DNA of 7,327 bases from Peptostreptococcaceae bacterium (GCA_016650135.1 JAENWH010000088.1:1-7327), one strand, 5' to 3'; shown: positions 1 through 6,234, counted from the first letter of the stretch. Numbers and translations: made by a program. The notes: generated by a model not told the origin, from the sequence alone.

Positions 1-291
1 CCTGAGACAGTCCATCCATTCAAACCTGTAGAACGCTACGGAAAAGAAGCAAGTGATTACACCAAACAGATCACAGGCCAAACTGTATATCTTGCATTCG
101 ACTGGGATATGCGTGATGGATATGATCGCCTACTTGCATACATCTACCTCCAATCGGGGGACTGTTTGAACGCATCAATTATCAAGGATGGCTATGGCTT
201 CGCATACATCACCTACCCCTTCCAATTCATGGATGAGTTCAAGAGCCTTGAAACAACAGCCAAAGAAAATAAGATAGGTCTATGGTACTGA
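1..291 (+). CDS. Thermonuclease-family (SNase-like) nuclease, 3' part only
   Basis: The reading frame is open from the first base to the TGA at 289-291, giving the last 96 residues of a gene that begins outside the window. It matches the C-terminal two thirds of the staphylococcal nuclease fold. It opens with PET, whose Glu corresponds to catalytic Glu43 of staphylococcal nuclease. ERYGKEAS follows, then RDGYDRLLAYIY (about residues 38-49), whose second Arg (residue 43) corresponds to catalytic Arg87, and it closes with the typical KIGLWY end. Family members are Ca2+-dependent phosphodiesterases that cut DNA and RNA and are often secreted or membrane-anchored. The signal peptide and the first catalytic Arg lie outside the window and cannot be checked. 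One oddity is Asp in place of the usual Gly in the YGR motif (YDR). The gene converges on the next gene with only 19 bases between the stop codons. Confidence 0.88.
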   Translation, partial: PETVHPFKPVERYGKEASDYTKQITGQTVYLAFDWDMRDGYDRLLAYIYLQSGDCLNASIIKDGYGFAYITYPFQFMDEFKSLETTAKENKIGLWY

Positions 292-310
292 TGGTTCCAA
301 TGAAGAAGCC

Positions 311-853
311 TTATTTTTGGTAAATTGTTATTCTGTTGCCTGAACTATCTGTACCCTCTATTTTATGAAGGGTTAATTGATCATCAATCAACTTACCAAA
401 CGCAACATAGCACTTGTGTTTTGCATACCAACTAACAATTCTAAATTTCCCAATCCTCCCATCGTTTAGATAAAACAGGCTTGCGAAAGGTGGCTGGCTA
501 GAAGGTTGATTGTCTCCAAGTACATTCCAGATATTGGTTAGTACTTCTTGATGATACTTTGATTCTTTCCCTGTGGCGGTAAGCGGTTCATATTTCAAAG
601 CAACTAAATTAGCCTTTGTACTAAAGTTTAATTTCTTTGTTTTGAACAATTGTCCTTTTACCTTGCAGATACGATTAGCTTCTTCGATGAACACATTCAG
701 TGAGAGGATGTCTTCCGTAACCAATTTCCGGAGCTTTCTGGGGAATAAAAAAAAACCTTTCTTGTTATCTTTCAATAACCGCATATCAAAGCGTAGTGCA
801 TGATTAGATGGCTGAACCTGATCAACTGACTTTTTCTTTTTACTAAAAAACAT
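311..853 (-). CDS. Hypothetical protein, 180 aa, unrecognised
   Basis: I do not recognise this family. The ATG at 853-851 is preceded by a very strong Shine-Dalgarno GAGGAGGA (865-858) at 4 bases spacing, which fixes the start and argues for a real, well-translated gene. The product is predicted to be soluble and basic: a lysine-rich N-terminus (FFSKKKKS), a mixed middle with KANLVALKYEPLTATGKESK at about residues 81-100, and a beta-looking C-terminal half (FYLNDGRIGKFRIVSWYAK, about residues 127-145). There is no signal peptide, membrane segment or clear catalytic motif. It lies between the nuclease gene (convergent) and the prophage debris, so it may be either the last host gene or accessory cargo. 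A short plus-strand frame inside it is a shadow. Confidence 0.72.
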   Translation of the reverse strand: MFFSKKKKSVDQVQPSNHALRFDMRLLKDNKKGFFLFPRKLRKLVTEDILSLNVFIEEANRICKVKGQLFKTKKLNFSTKANLVALKYEPLTATGKESKYHQEVLTNIWNVLGDNQPSSQPPFASLFYLNDGRIGKFRIVSWYAKHKCYVAFGKLIDDQLTLHKIEGTDSSGNRITIYQK

Positions 854-882
854 TTAGTCCTCCTCACTGTTGCTATCAAGCA

Positions 883-910
883 ATACTAACATGAAAACAG
901 ATATGCACAA
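883..910 (-). promoter_or_regulatory. Possible promoter of the 311-853 gene
   Basis: Reading the minus strand, TTGTGC (910-905) is followed after 16 bases by TAGTAT (888-883), which has a TGT extended -10 just in front. This puts transcription start about 20 bases upstream of the Shine-Dalgarno. The hexamers are only moderately close to consensus, so this is a suggestion. Confidence 0.3.
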
Positions 911-953
911 AGAATTTCCTCCCTTAGCCTAATTAAGTAGCAGCACCTATCCC

Positions 954-985
954 AAAACTTTTGAACAATATACTAAGGTAGAGGA
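954..985 (+). repeat. Imperfect direct repeat, left copy
   Basis: This 32-base block starts AAAACTTTTGA and ends GGTAGAGGA, and it matches 25 of 32 positions in the block at 2914-2945. In one frame both copies read KTFEQ, three variable residues, then VEE before running to a stop (1008-1010 here, 2950-2952 in the other copy). They could therefore be two remnants of the same gene end rather than recombination sites. Together they bracket the terminase relic and the FRG-domain gene. Confidence 0.5.
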
Positions 986-1028
986 AACAGCAGTACTATA
1001 TCTAATTTAGTCACTTTGATTTTCTTTT

Positions 1029-1232
1029 CTATACGTAATTCTCTATCTCAACTTTGATTTTTGAAAGGTTATATCTTTTAGCCTCATAAGAGGTGACGGT
1101 ACTACGCTTGCCCTTGTATCCGGCGGTCAACATCGTCTTACACTTGTTACCTCACTTCAGGTACTCATCAACAAACTTCATTTGGTATGGAGTGAGTTCA
1201 GTCAATCCGTTGTCTTTTGTCTCCTCGCTCAT
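1029..1232 (-). pseudogene. Phage terminase small subunit relic
   Basis: The ATG at 1232-1230 has AGGAGG (1244-1239) 6 bases upstream. The frame reads MSEETKDNGLTELTPYQMKF and then VDEYLK, followed by an in-frame TGA at 1154-1152. The same frame then continues GNKCKTMLTAGYKGK and on to SKIKVEIENYV before a TAG at 1031-1029. This is the N-terminal helix-turn-helix pattern of phage terminase small subunits (typically LTxKQxxFVxEYL, then N..xAxxxAGY, then a residue stretch ending in NPxVxxYI). That subunit recognises DNA for packaging. Intact proteins are usually about 140-180 residues, so the relic is both interrupted and truncated. It lies on the same strand as the holin relic, consistent with one former prophage late region. 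The overlapping 117-codon plus-strand frame (1093-1446) is not supported by a start signal or homology. Confidence 0.65.
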
Positions 1233-1238
1233 AGAAAT

Positions 1239-1276
1239 CCTCCTGACTCAACCATACGGCTTCATGCCTCAGGAGG
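1239..1276 (-). other. Inverted repeat covering the relic's Shine-Dalgarno
   Basis: CCTCCTGA (1239-1246) and TCAGGAGG (1269-1276) are perfect 8-base inverted arms separated by 22 bases. In a minus-strand transcript the arm at 1246-1239 carries the Shine-Dalgarno of the terminase relic, so the hairpin would hide it. Whether this ever mattered is unknown. Confidence 0.4.
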
Positions 1277-1520
1277 AGTGCAGTGAAGTAACAATTAAAA
1301 AATACATACACCACCTCCCCATAAATCGAGGGAAAGCCGCATTGGTCTACCACCAACCAATATTGAAAGAACCATCAATCACTTTGCCAGTTAAAACATT
1401 TCTTCTAGGAACTCACCTTGGGATAAACATACAAGCTATCGAGTGAGATGACGTTAATTCAAATCTAGAGAGAATATAGAAAAAAAATATTTCAATTTGG
1501 TTTCTAAAAATCACCAAGAG

Positions 1521-1529
1521 TGATATAAT
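1521..1529 (+). promoter_or_regulatory. Extended -10 promoter of the FRG-domain gene
   Basis: TGATATAATT contains a perfect TATAAT (1524-1529) preceded by the TGn extension (1521-1523). The -35 region at about 1501-1506 (TTTCTA) is poor, as tolerated by extended -10 promoters. Transcription should start at about 1536-1538, essentially at the ATG. A small inverted repeat, TTGGT/ACCAA (1497-1501 and 1513-1517), lies just upstream and could be an operator. Confidence 0.6.
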
Positions 1530-1537
1530 TATTTTCA

Positions 1538-2911
1538 ATGCGTAGAATAACCACTGAAGAAGAACAGAAAATTGAAGATAGGCGTTTAAAAACTCAAGAA
1601 AGAATTGACAATCTCTTTCTTGAGGCAGTTAACCAACTTGGCACCTTGAGATATTTTGTTATAACCGTAGCTCGTTCATATATTTTATCAAAAGATTATT
1701 CAACTGATAAGGTGGTTGTAATGTTGCCTGGTCTTAACAATTCAGTGCCGTTTAATACAATCAGTGAGTTTGAGGAATTAAGCAATAGCAAAATTCGCAA
1801 ACAAAGTATTCTGGAATGGGTTAGAAAAAAAACTGAGAGGACTATCCATGAAAAAAAAGGAATACATAAAATTCTGGAAGATATTGATGAAAACTTATTA
1901 GGATGTATTCCAATAGAAACAGGCAATAGTGGTATTATTTCAATTCTTTGTCAAAATAAAGGATCTATAGAGATTGAACAGATTGAATCTGTAAGTACAT
2001 ATCTAAAAGATATTCTCGATAAAAATAAATTCATAAAATCATATTATCGAGGTCAATTAGCAAATTGGAAAATGATTCCATCGCTTTTTAGACAAAAGGA
2101 ATGGATTGAAAATGAAGCAGAATTAAATGCTCGTATTCTCTCAAATAGGCCTGATGATTTCCAAAACTGCAATTCATTTTTTGAAAAATTAGTGGTTCTC
2201 AAGCATTTTAATCAGCCATCACGCTTGCTCGATATAACAACAAATCCATTAATTGCGCTGTTTTTTGCATGTGATTATATGGTCAGTCATCCAGATAGCA
2301 TTGGTGTTGTAAATATCGTATATAGCAATGATCCTGATAAAGAGAAATATGCTATTATGAGTGATACTGTTAAAATGTTAACAGCTCTAAGCAATACTAA
2401 AAATAAATGTAAAAACTGCAAAAGATCTTCATGTACGATGCCTAAAGATAGGCACTGCAATTTTATTGGGGAATTAACATATCAATTAAAGCAACAATCG
2501 AGAAGTGATGAATGGAATGATTTAACAGTTGAGAAACTTGATACCTGCATCCTTGTGCATCCTCCGATGAATAATCCCCGGATTGTTCGCCAGCAAGGCT
2601 TGTTTTTAATGTGTGGAAGAAACTCTGTTAGAAATCCTTCTATAATCAAAAAGAATAATGTCGATAAAGAGACCTATAGCAACAATAATTGGAAGAATGA
2701 TGTGTCTAGCGACTTATATTCATTTTTTAGTGATGGGCAAGATATGCGCAAGTGTTACATGATTTCAAGGAATATTTATGAGGATTTGCTTATAGAATTA
2801 TCTGTTCTAGGTATTGACAGTTATTTTGTATATGGTGATTTAGAAAAAGCAATAGAGAGAGAAAAATCTCAAATGCTTCAAGATATTGAACGAAGAAGCA
2901 TCCCGTTTTAA
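1538..2911 (+). CDS. FRG-domain protein, 457 aa
   Basis: The FRG domain (Pfam FRG) covers about residues 165-265. It shows YYRGQ (169-173), then PSLFR (181-185), then the hallmark stretch LKHFNQPSRLLDITTNPLIA (221-240) and LFFACD. A second FRG-protein feature, RIVRQQGLFLMCG, lies at 348-360. The N-terminal 160 residues are charged and helical and not recognised. Cys291, 294, 299 and 307 form a compact cluster that could bind zinc. No membrane segment or signal peptide is seen. The biochemical role of FRG domains is not established to my knowledge; they occur in mobile and defence-like contexts. An in-frame TAA inside the -10 box rules out an upstream start, and there is no Shine-Dalgarno, so translation is probably leaderless. 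The gene is markedly more AT-rich than its neighbours and points opposite to both flanking phage relics, indicating acquired cargo. Confidence 0.85.
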   Translation: MRRITTEEEQKIEDRRLKTQERIDNLFLEAVNQLGTLRYFVITVARSYILSKDYSTDKVVVMLPGLNNSVPFNTISEFEELSNSKIRKQSILEWVRKKTERTIHEKKGIHKILEDIDENLLGCIPIETGNSGIISILCQNKGSIEIEQIESVSTYLKDILDKNKFIKSYYRGQLANWKMIPSLFRQKEWIENEAELNARILSNRPDDFQNCNSFFEKLVVLKHFNQPSRLLDITTNPLIALFFACDYMVSHPDSIGVVNIVYSNDPDKEKYAIMSDTVKMLTALSNTKNKCKNCKRSSCTMPKDRHCNFIGELTYQLKQQSRSDEWNDLTVEKLDTCILVHPPMNNPRIVRQQGLFLMCGRNSVRNPSIIKKNNVDKETYSNNNWKNDVSSDLYSFFSDGQDMRKCYMISRNIYEDLLIELSVLGIDSYFVYGDLEKAIEREKSQMLQDIERRSIPF

Positions 2912-2913
2912 AG

Positions 2914-2945
2914 AAAACTTTTGAGCAACATGTAGTGGTAGAGGA
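2914..2945 (+). repeat. Imperfect direct repeat, right copy
   Basis: This is the partner of 954-985 (25 of 32 identical), starting three bases after the FRG gene's stop codon. Read in frame it gives KTFEQHVVVEEG and a TAA at 2950-2952, with a stop shortly upstream, so it is at most the tail of a lost gene or a recombination footprint. Confidence 0.5.
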
Positions 2946-3101
2946 GGGTTAAGACAGCCCCCCTAGATTCAATCCGTCGCCCCCCCCCTGCCTTCTAAAT
3001 TATGCAATGAATATACAATGATATGCTATTCTATACATAATTATACAGAATACTCAAAAACTCCTTTTCGTAAAGACTAAAATATTCCTTACCACAATGG
3101 C
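2946..3101. other. Non-coding stretch with poly-C tract and AT-rich segment
   Basis: No gene is supported on either strand. It contains C6 at 2958-2963, an uninterrupted C9 run at 2980-2988, and then a very AT-rich segment (about 2997-3055) with a weak inverted repeat TATTCT/AGAATA (3027-3032 and 3047-3052). I see no terminator for the FRG gene. Confidence 0.4.
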
Positions 3102-3402
3102 CTAAAAACTGCTTACCGAAAATATGGTAAAGTTCTTACCTTTCCAGCCATTGAGCAGACCTGTCATAACCACTGCATCCAGGACCATCCTCCACCCCGT
3201 ATAGGGAGATACAATAAAGTCGTAGATGATGGAGACTACGCAGGCAATGGCAATCAGGACGATGGGAACCCTACCTGTTGGGATTCTCGCATTTGGGTAG
3301 GTATTCCACCTTGTAGGTCTCTACCTTCTTCCCCTTCAGCCAGAAGCCTAAGGTGATAAGGATGGGCACCAAGGGAAGCAGCGCCGGTTTCAAGTAGTCC
3401 AT
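3102..3402 (-). pseudogene. Phage holin relic, frameshifted
   Basis: The ATG at 3402-3400 follows AAGGAGGA (3414-3407) by 4 bases. The first frame reads MDYLKPALLPLVPILITLGF and continues WLKGKKVETYKVE, then runs to a TAG at 3273-3271. Dropping one base near 3303 restores a second frame: TYPNARIPTGRVPIVL, a hydrophobic stretch IAIACVVSIIYDFIV, and GWRMVLDAVVMTGLLNGWKG, ending at the TAG at 3104-3102. The joined product (about 100 residues) has two hydrophobic segments. It follows the pattern of small phage holins of the Phage_holin_5 type (LKPALL..VP...G..LK, then a C-terminal GW...A...G). Such holins permeabilise the inner membrane for lysis. The single-base frameshift makes it non-functional, unless it is a sequencing error. 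It shares the strand of the terminase relic. Confidence 0.68.
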
Positions 3403-3449
3403 AAAATCCTCCTTATGAAAAACATGAGTGTCTGTACATAAAAAGAATA

Positions 3450-3469
3450 TCCCCCTGGGGTCAGGGGGA
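3450..3469 (-). terminator. GC-rich hairpin, possible second terminator
   Basis: TCCCCCTG (3450-3457) and CAGGGGGA (3462-3469) form a perfect 8-base stem with a 4-base loop. On the minus strand it is followed by ATATTCTTTTT, a broken U-tract. It lies downstream of the better terminator at 3502-3527 and upstream of the holin relic, so it may back up termination or belong to the former prophage. Confidence 0.4.
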
Positions 3470-3501
3470 ATCGTAGGGTTTATTGGGTATTTAAAGGGTA
3501 T

Positions 3502-3527
3502 AAAAAACCGGAGGGGTTAGCCTCCGG
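3502..3527 (-). terminator. Intrinsic terminator of the minus-strand operon
   Basis: Reading the minus strand, CCGGAGG (3527-3521), a 6-base loop, and CCTCCGG (3514-3508) form a perfect 7-bp GC stem followed directly by six Ts (3507-3502). It lies 12 bases past the stop codon of the radical-SAM gene and marks the end of the co-oriented array. Confidence 0.88.
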
Positions 3528-3539
3528 AGGAATCAGTGT

Positions 3540-4313
3540 TTACATCAGAGCGTGGCTGATTGCAACTTTCTTTATGCTTTCCTTCCACTCAATCATCGGG
3601 TTGTCCTTATAGCGATTGAACAAGGTAATGATAATGTCATCGGTTTGTGTCTTAAGCAAATCAGAAACTTTCTCCTGGGGAAACGCTCCTGCAGTATTTG
3701 TCTTCACACGTTTGGATGCCATATTCATCTTGCCAATCCATATTGAACCGTTAACCCAAGGAGAAACTTTTTCGTACAACACATCAAACTGATCATCCAG
3801 CAAAGGCTCGCAAGAAATGCTGGTTGAGTATCCTGCCTTGACAGCATATTTCAAAGACTCAAGCCTTTCCTCGAAGTTAGGAGCCCATGGTTCCCAAAGT
3901 TTAAGAACTTCGGAATTTGCAGACCCTACTGTAAATCGGAATTTAATCTGGTCCTTGTTTTCCATAAATAGGTCAACAATCCTTTTAACACATTCAAAAT
4001 GAGGCTTAGTAACCAAGAGCAATTCATTCCCATTCGCAACAAGCTTATCCATCACCTGAATGGCAACCTCAATATTTCCCGGTGTAATGTCATGGGAAGA
4101 AGGTATCATGATCGCCCCGACCTTCTTACCAAAAGATTTACCTACCAAGGAAACAGGCTGCTCATCACTCCAAGAATCAGAAGTCTTGCGTTTAAAACGA
4201 ATAGCCATATCCTTGGCATAGCAATAGACGCAATCATTGGAACAACCGTTCATGAAATTAAAATTGTGGGGAGCCCATTCCTTGGTTCCAAATAACAATT
4301 TGTCCTTTGACAT
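3540..4313 (-). CDS. Radical-SAM protein (DUF5131/Gp37-Gp68 or SPL-like), TcmP partner
   Basis: I place the start at the ATG 4313-4311 (257 aa). AAGGAGG (4325-4319) is 5 bases upstream, and it overlaps the GTG at 4319, which excludes that longer start. Cys24, Cys28 and Cys31 in GCSNDCVYCYAK give the CX3CX2C motif that ligates a [4Fe-4S] cluster binding S-adenosylmethionine. The rest fits a radical-SAM barrel of the spore-photolyase-like/DUF5131 type: IPSSHDITPGN (about 70-80), ELLLVTKP (about 97-104), KFRFTVGS (about 123-130), ERLESLKYAVKAGYSTSISC and CEPLLD (about 149-173). It appears cytosolic, and its substrate is unknown. It lies 45 bases downstream of tcmP on the same strand; this three-Cys protein plus TcmP pairing is a known neighbourhood in phage and mobile DNA. 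A terminator follows immediately. Confidence 0.85.
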   Translation of the reverse strand: MSKDKLLFGTKEWAPHNFNFMNGCSNDCVYCYAKDMAIRFKRKTSDSWSDEQPVSLVGKSFGKKVGAIMIPSSHDITPGNIEVAIQVMDKLVANGNELLLVTKPHFECVKRIVDLFMENKDQIKFRFTVGSANSEVLKLWEPWAPNFEERLESLKYAVKAGYSTSISCEPLLDDQFDVLYEKVSPWVNGSIWIGKMNMASKRVKTNTAGAFPQEKVSDLLKTQTDDIIITLFNRYKDNPMIEWKESIKKVAISHALM

Positions 4314-4334
4314 GTGCACCTCCTTAGAAACATC

Positions 4335-4372
4335 TAAACTTAAGTATAGTATATACTATTAATTTAAGTTTA
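4335..4372 (-). promoter_or_regulatory. Nested palindrome between tcmP and the radical-SAM gene
   Basis: The 9-base arms TAAACTTAA (4335-4343) and TTAAGTTTA (4364-4372) are perfect inverted repeats, and between them sits a perfect 14-base palindrome ATAGTATATACTAT (4346-4359). The structure spans the tcmP stop codon (4361-4359) and ends just upstream of the next Shine-Dalgarno. It is AT-rich with no U-tract, so it is not a standard terminator. It contains -10-like TATACT copies on the minus strand, so it may be an operator over a weak internal promoter, or an mRNA hairpin. Confidence 0.5.
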
Positions 4373-5621
4373 TATAGAGTTTGCATTCTCTGCTCTCACT
4401 TAGAAAAGTCCTTTTCTCTCCATTTTTTTTAAATGCAGGATCTCTTCTTATACTTATTACTCCCTCTTTTTCCAATTGCTTTAATGATGTTTCAAGACGA
4501 GATGTAAGGAAGTATTTATCATAGAATTCTGCAAAAAATTCCGTGCCTCCCCATTCTTGATTACCCTCTAGAATTTCTAATATGCAGTCCTCTATGCTTG
4601 GTCCTTGCCGGAGATCATCAATATCAAATAGGCCACAGCCACCATCTTTAGAAATCTCATGATAATCGTGAAGATATTTCTGCCGCTTATTCATAACCTT
4701 TCCCATTATTACAGCACCATCTGCAGAGTTTGTGGCAAAGACCATACGATACTTGGGGTGGCAAGACTCATTGATTCTGATAGGTATACTTAAGACATAC
4801 CTAAATCCTAAGACCTTCTTAAGTTGCTTCCTGTAGAGTCTTGCTATGTTTTCTTCAGCTTTGTAACCATCAAACTTTTCATCCTGATAGTCCTCAATAA
4901 TCTTTCTCCAGGTTGTCGTTCCAAGAATTTCGTCAAAAATTGTTAGCCTGCTTTCTTTTTTCTCTGCAGACATATCTCGCTCAACAATTTCTTTATGTTC
5001 ACTGATATCTGGTTCTCTGACAGACACGTTATCTGCAGCACATGCAAAACGAAAGAAACCAAATGAATTGAAATTGATAAGCAACTCGAAGCTGTTCAAC
5101 TCAAGAGATTTCATTTCTTTGAACAAGTCTATTTGTAAATACTTAACACCAAACGGATCAATATAGCAAAGCAAGTTTGGTTTCTTGTATCTACTCAATA
5201 TCTTATCAATTATCTGGCGAATACCCTCCTGATAACTCACTGGAAGAACATGGATAGACATATCTGAAAATTGTGACTTTTCAATATTTTCTGCCAGTTG
5301 CTTGTGATATTCATTTTCAATAAAACAAGCCACATATTGGCGATTGGGCATTGTTGAGTCGGCATACGCTCTGCTAATTTCTTTCAAAGCAATCAGGGGG
5401 GATCCATAACTTATCGGAACATTTTCACTTTTGATATCAATCTGTTCCACAAACTCATCAGAGCCAAACTTCCCAGCCCCGGCAAAGCAATCCACATACA
5501 CAATAATTTTCCCAGAATGAAACAATTTGTTCATGTAGGGCCTTATGTAGCAACGAAGGAGGTCATCCTTGGCAATGGACCAATCCTTTTTCACAGCAAA
5601 AAAAGTATCTGTTACTTTCAT
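4359..5621 (-). CDS. tcmP: Three-Cys-motif partner protein TcmP
   Basis: The protein has the TcmP layout: an N-terminal KKDWSIAKDDLLRCYIRPYM (about residues 12-31 from my start), then VDCFAGAGKFG (about 43-53). The latter resembles the SAM-binding glycine motif of class I methyltransferases. ISYGSPLIAL, CFIEN (about 99-103, an acidic strand end) and CYIDPFGVKYL (about 152-162, like a DPxY catalytic motif) follow. The C-terminal part (about 345-400) looks like a winged helix. No methyl transfer or substrate is proven. I prefer the ATG at 5621-5619 (420 aa), since family members begin near this point and AGGAT lies upstream; an in-frame GTG at 5657 would add 12 residues. It precedes the radical-SAM gene, the partner that gives the family its name. 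Confidence 0.82.
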   Translation of the reverse strand: MKVTDTFFAVKKDWSIAKDDLLRCYIRPYMNKLFHSGKIIVYVDCFAGAGKFGSDEFVEQIDIKSENVPISYGSPLIALKEISRAYADSTMPNRQYVACFIENEYHKQLAENIEKSQFSDMSIHVLPVSYQEGIRQIIDKILSRYKKPNLLCYIDPFGVKYLQIDLFKEMKSLELNSFELLINFNSFGFFRFACAADNVSVREPDISEHKEIVERDMSAEKKESRLTIFDEILGTTTWRKIIEDYQDEKFDGYKAEENIARLYRKQLKKVLGFRYVLSIPIRINESCHPKYRMVFATNSADGAVIMGKVMNKRQKYLHDYHEISKDGGCGLFDIDDLRQGPSIEDCILEILEGNQEWGGTEFFAEFYDKYFLTSRLETSLKQLEKEGVISIRRDPAFKKNGEKRTFLSESRECKLYINLN

Positions 5622-5680
5622 TTTCAAACTTATCCTATCGTGGTCACTCAGGAGCACAACTTGAAGTAAAGACCTACCTT

Positions 5681-5710
5681 ATTATATGTGCACACCTTCA
5701 TAAGATGAAG
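5681..5710 (-). promoter_or_regulatory. Putative tcmP promoter with operator-like palindrome
   Basis: On the minus strand a perfect TATAAT (5686-5681) lies 17 bases after TTCATC (5709-5704), a weak -35. The -35 falls in the inverted repeat CTTCAT/ATGAAG (5696-5701 and 5705-5710), which starts right after the upstream gene's stop codon. This allows tcmP and the radical-SAM gene to be transcribed separately and possibly repressed. Confidence 0.45.
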
Positions 5711-5712
5711 AT

Positions 5713-6234
5713 TTAGATCAGCTCGAATAGGGTCTTGAGGTTTCTGTATCCAGCACTTGATATGAATACAATCCCAAAAATCTCCAATTCATTTATTGTT
5801 AGCAAGAAAAGCCTAGACTCAAGATAAATCAAAGGTTTTAAGGCAATGCAAGCTAGAAGAAACAACAAAGATAGAAATGCTACCCGTAGCAGGTTTTGCT
5901 TGAAAGTCTTAAAAATGCTTGAACCCATAATCTTCATTTTTGCTCTTCTATTGAATTTTTCTTTTTGTGATATATTCATTGCCTTGATGGATTCAGGGGC
6001 TGGTTGGTCTGCCACAACCGTCTGAAGGATTGCATAGGCACTGATCAAGAACCCTAGGAAAGTGAATGCAAATGTAATTGCAATATCCGACAGGTCTTTG
6101 GATAATTCTGACAGCTGGGCGTCGCATAGGAAGAAAAGGATTACCACAAATAACGGAGTGATTACAATCGCACTGACTGAAGGAGCTATCCAGTCCCTAA
6201 AGTTGAATGTTTTCTGTTTATCATCATTACTCAT
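5713..6234 (-). CDS. Four-helix membrane protein, RexB-like (possible ion-channel effector)
   Basis: The 173-residue product has four hydrophobic segments: about 17-37 (IAPSVSAIVITPLFVVILFF), 50-72, 114-136 and 143-163. A long basic loop (75-113, with FNRRAKMKIMGSSIFKTFK) separates helices 2 and 3. Phage lambda RexB (144 aa, four membrane helices, ion-channel effector of the exclusion system) has the same layout, including a basic loop in the middle and an aromatic-rich tail after helix 4. The gene follows the 326-residue gene by 29 bases, as rexB follows rexA. Sequence identity to RexB is not obvious by eye; KwaA of the Kiwa system or another 4TM effector is possible. The ATG has only a close, weak AAGG (6240-6237), and a TATAAT (6246-6241) sits just upstream. 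Translation may be coupled or leaderless. Confidence 0.7.
   Translation of the reverse strand: MSNDDKQKTFNFRDWIAPSVSAIVITPLFVVILFFLCDAQLSELSKDLSDIAITFAFTFLGFLISAYAILQTVVADQPAPESIKAMNISQKEKFNRRAKMKIMGSSIFKTFKQNLLRVAFLSLLFLLACIALKPLIYLESRLFLLTINELEIFGIVFISSAGYRNLKTLFELI

Larger units (their letters stand above)
1233..1537. other. Gene-poor stretch between terminase relic and FRG gene
   Basis: Apart from the inverted repeat (1239-1276) and the FRG promoter, I see no supported gene. The plus strand has an open frame to the TGA at 1444-1446, but it lacks a convincing start and resembles nothing I know. The minus strand has only short frames broken by stops. It is probably decayed prophage sequence. 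Confidence 0.45.

Noticed and set aside
1239..1276. Possible group II intron or structured RNA end, because of a GAAGCCGTATGG-like string on the minus strand
   Set aside because: The adjoining domain V sequence and any reverse transcriptase are absent, and the string is explained by a simple inverted repeat.
1093..1446. Plus-strand open frame of 117 codons
   Set aside because: Its first part is antisense to the terminase relic, it has no Shine-Dalgarno, and the protein matches nothing I recognise. It is best explained as chance.
3027..3052. Inverted repeat TATTCT/AGAATA in the AT-rich stretch
   Set aside because: Six-base arms in strongly AT-rich DNA are expected by chance, and no gene start or U-tract is attached.
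4314..4319. GTG start two codons upstream for the radical-SAM gene
   Set aside because: The GTG overlaps the last base of the AAGGAGG Shine-Dalgarno. The ATG at 4313 has ideal 5-base spacing.
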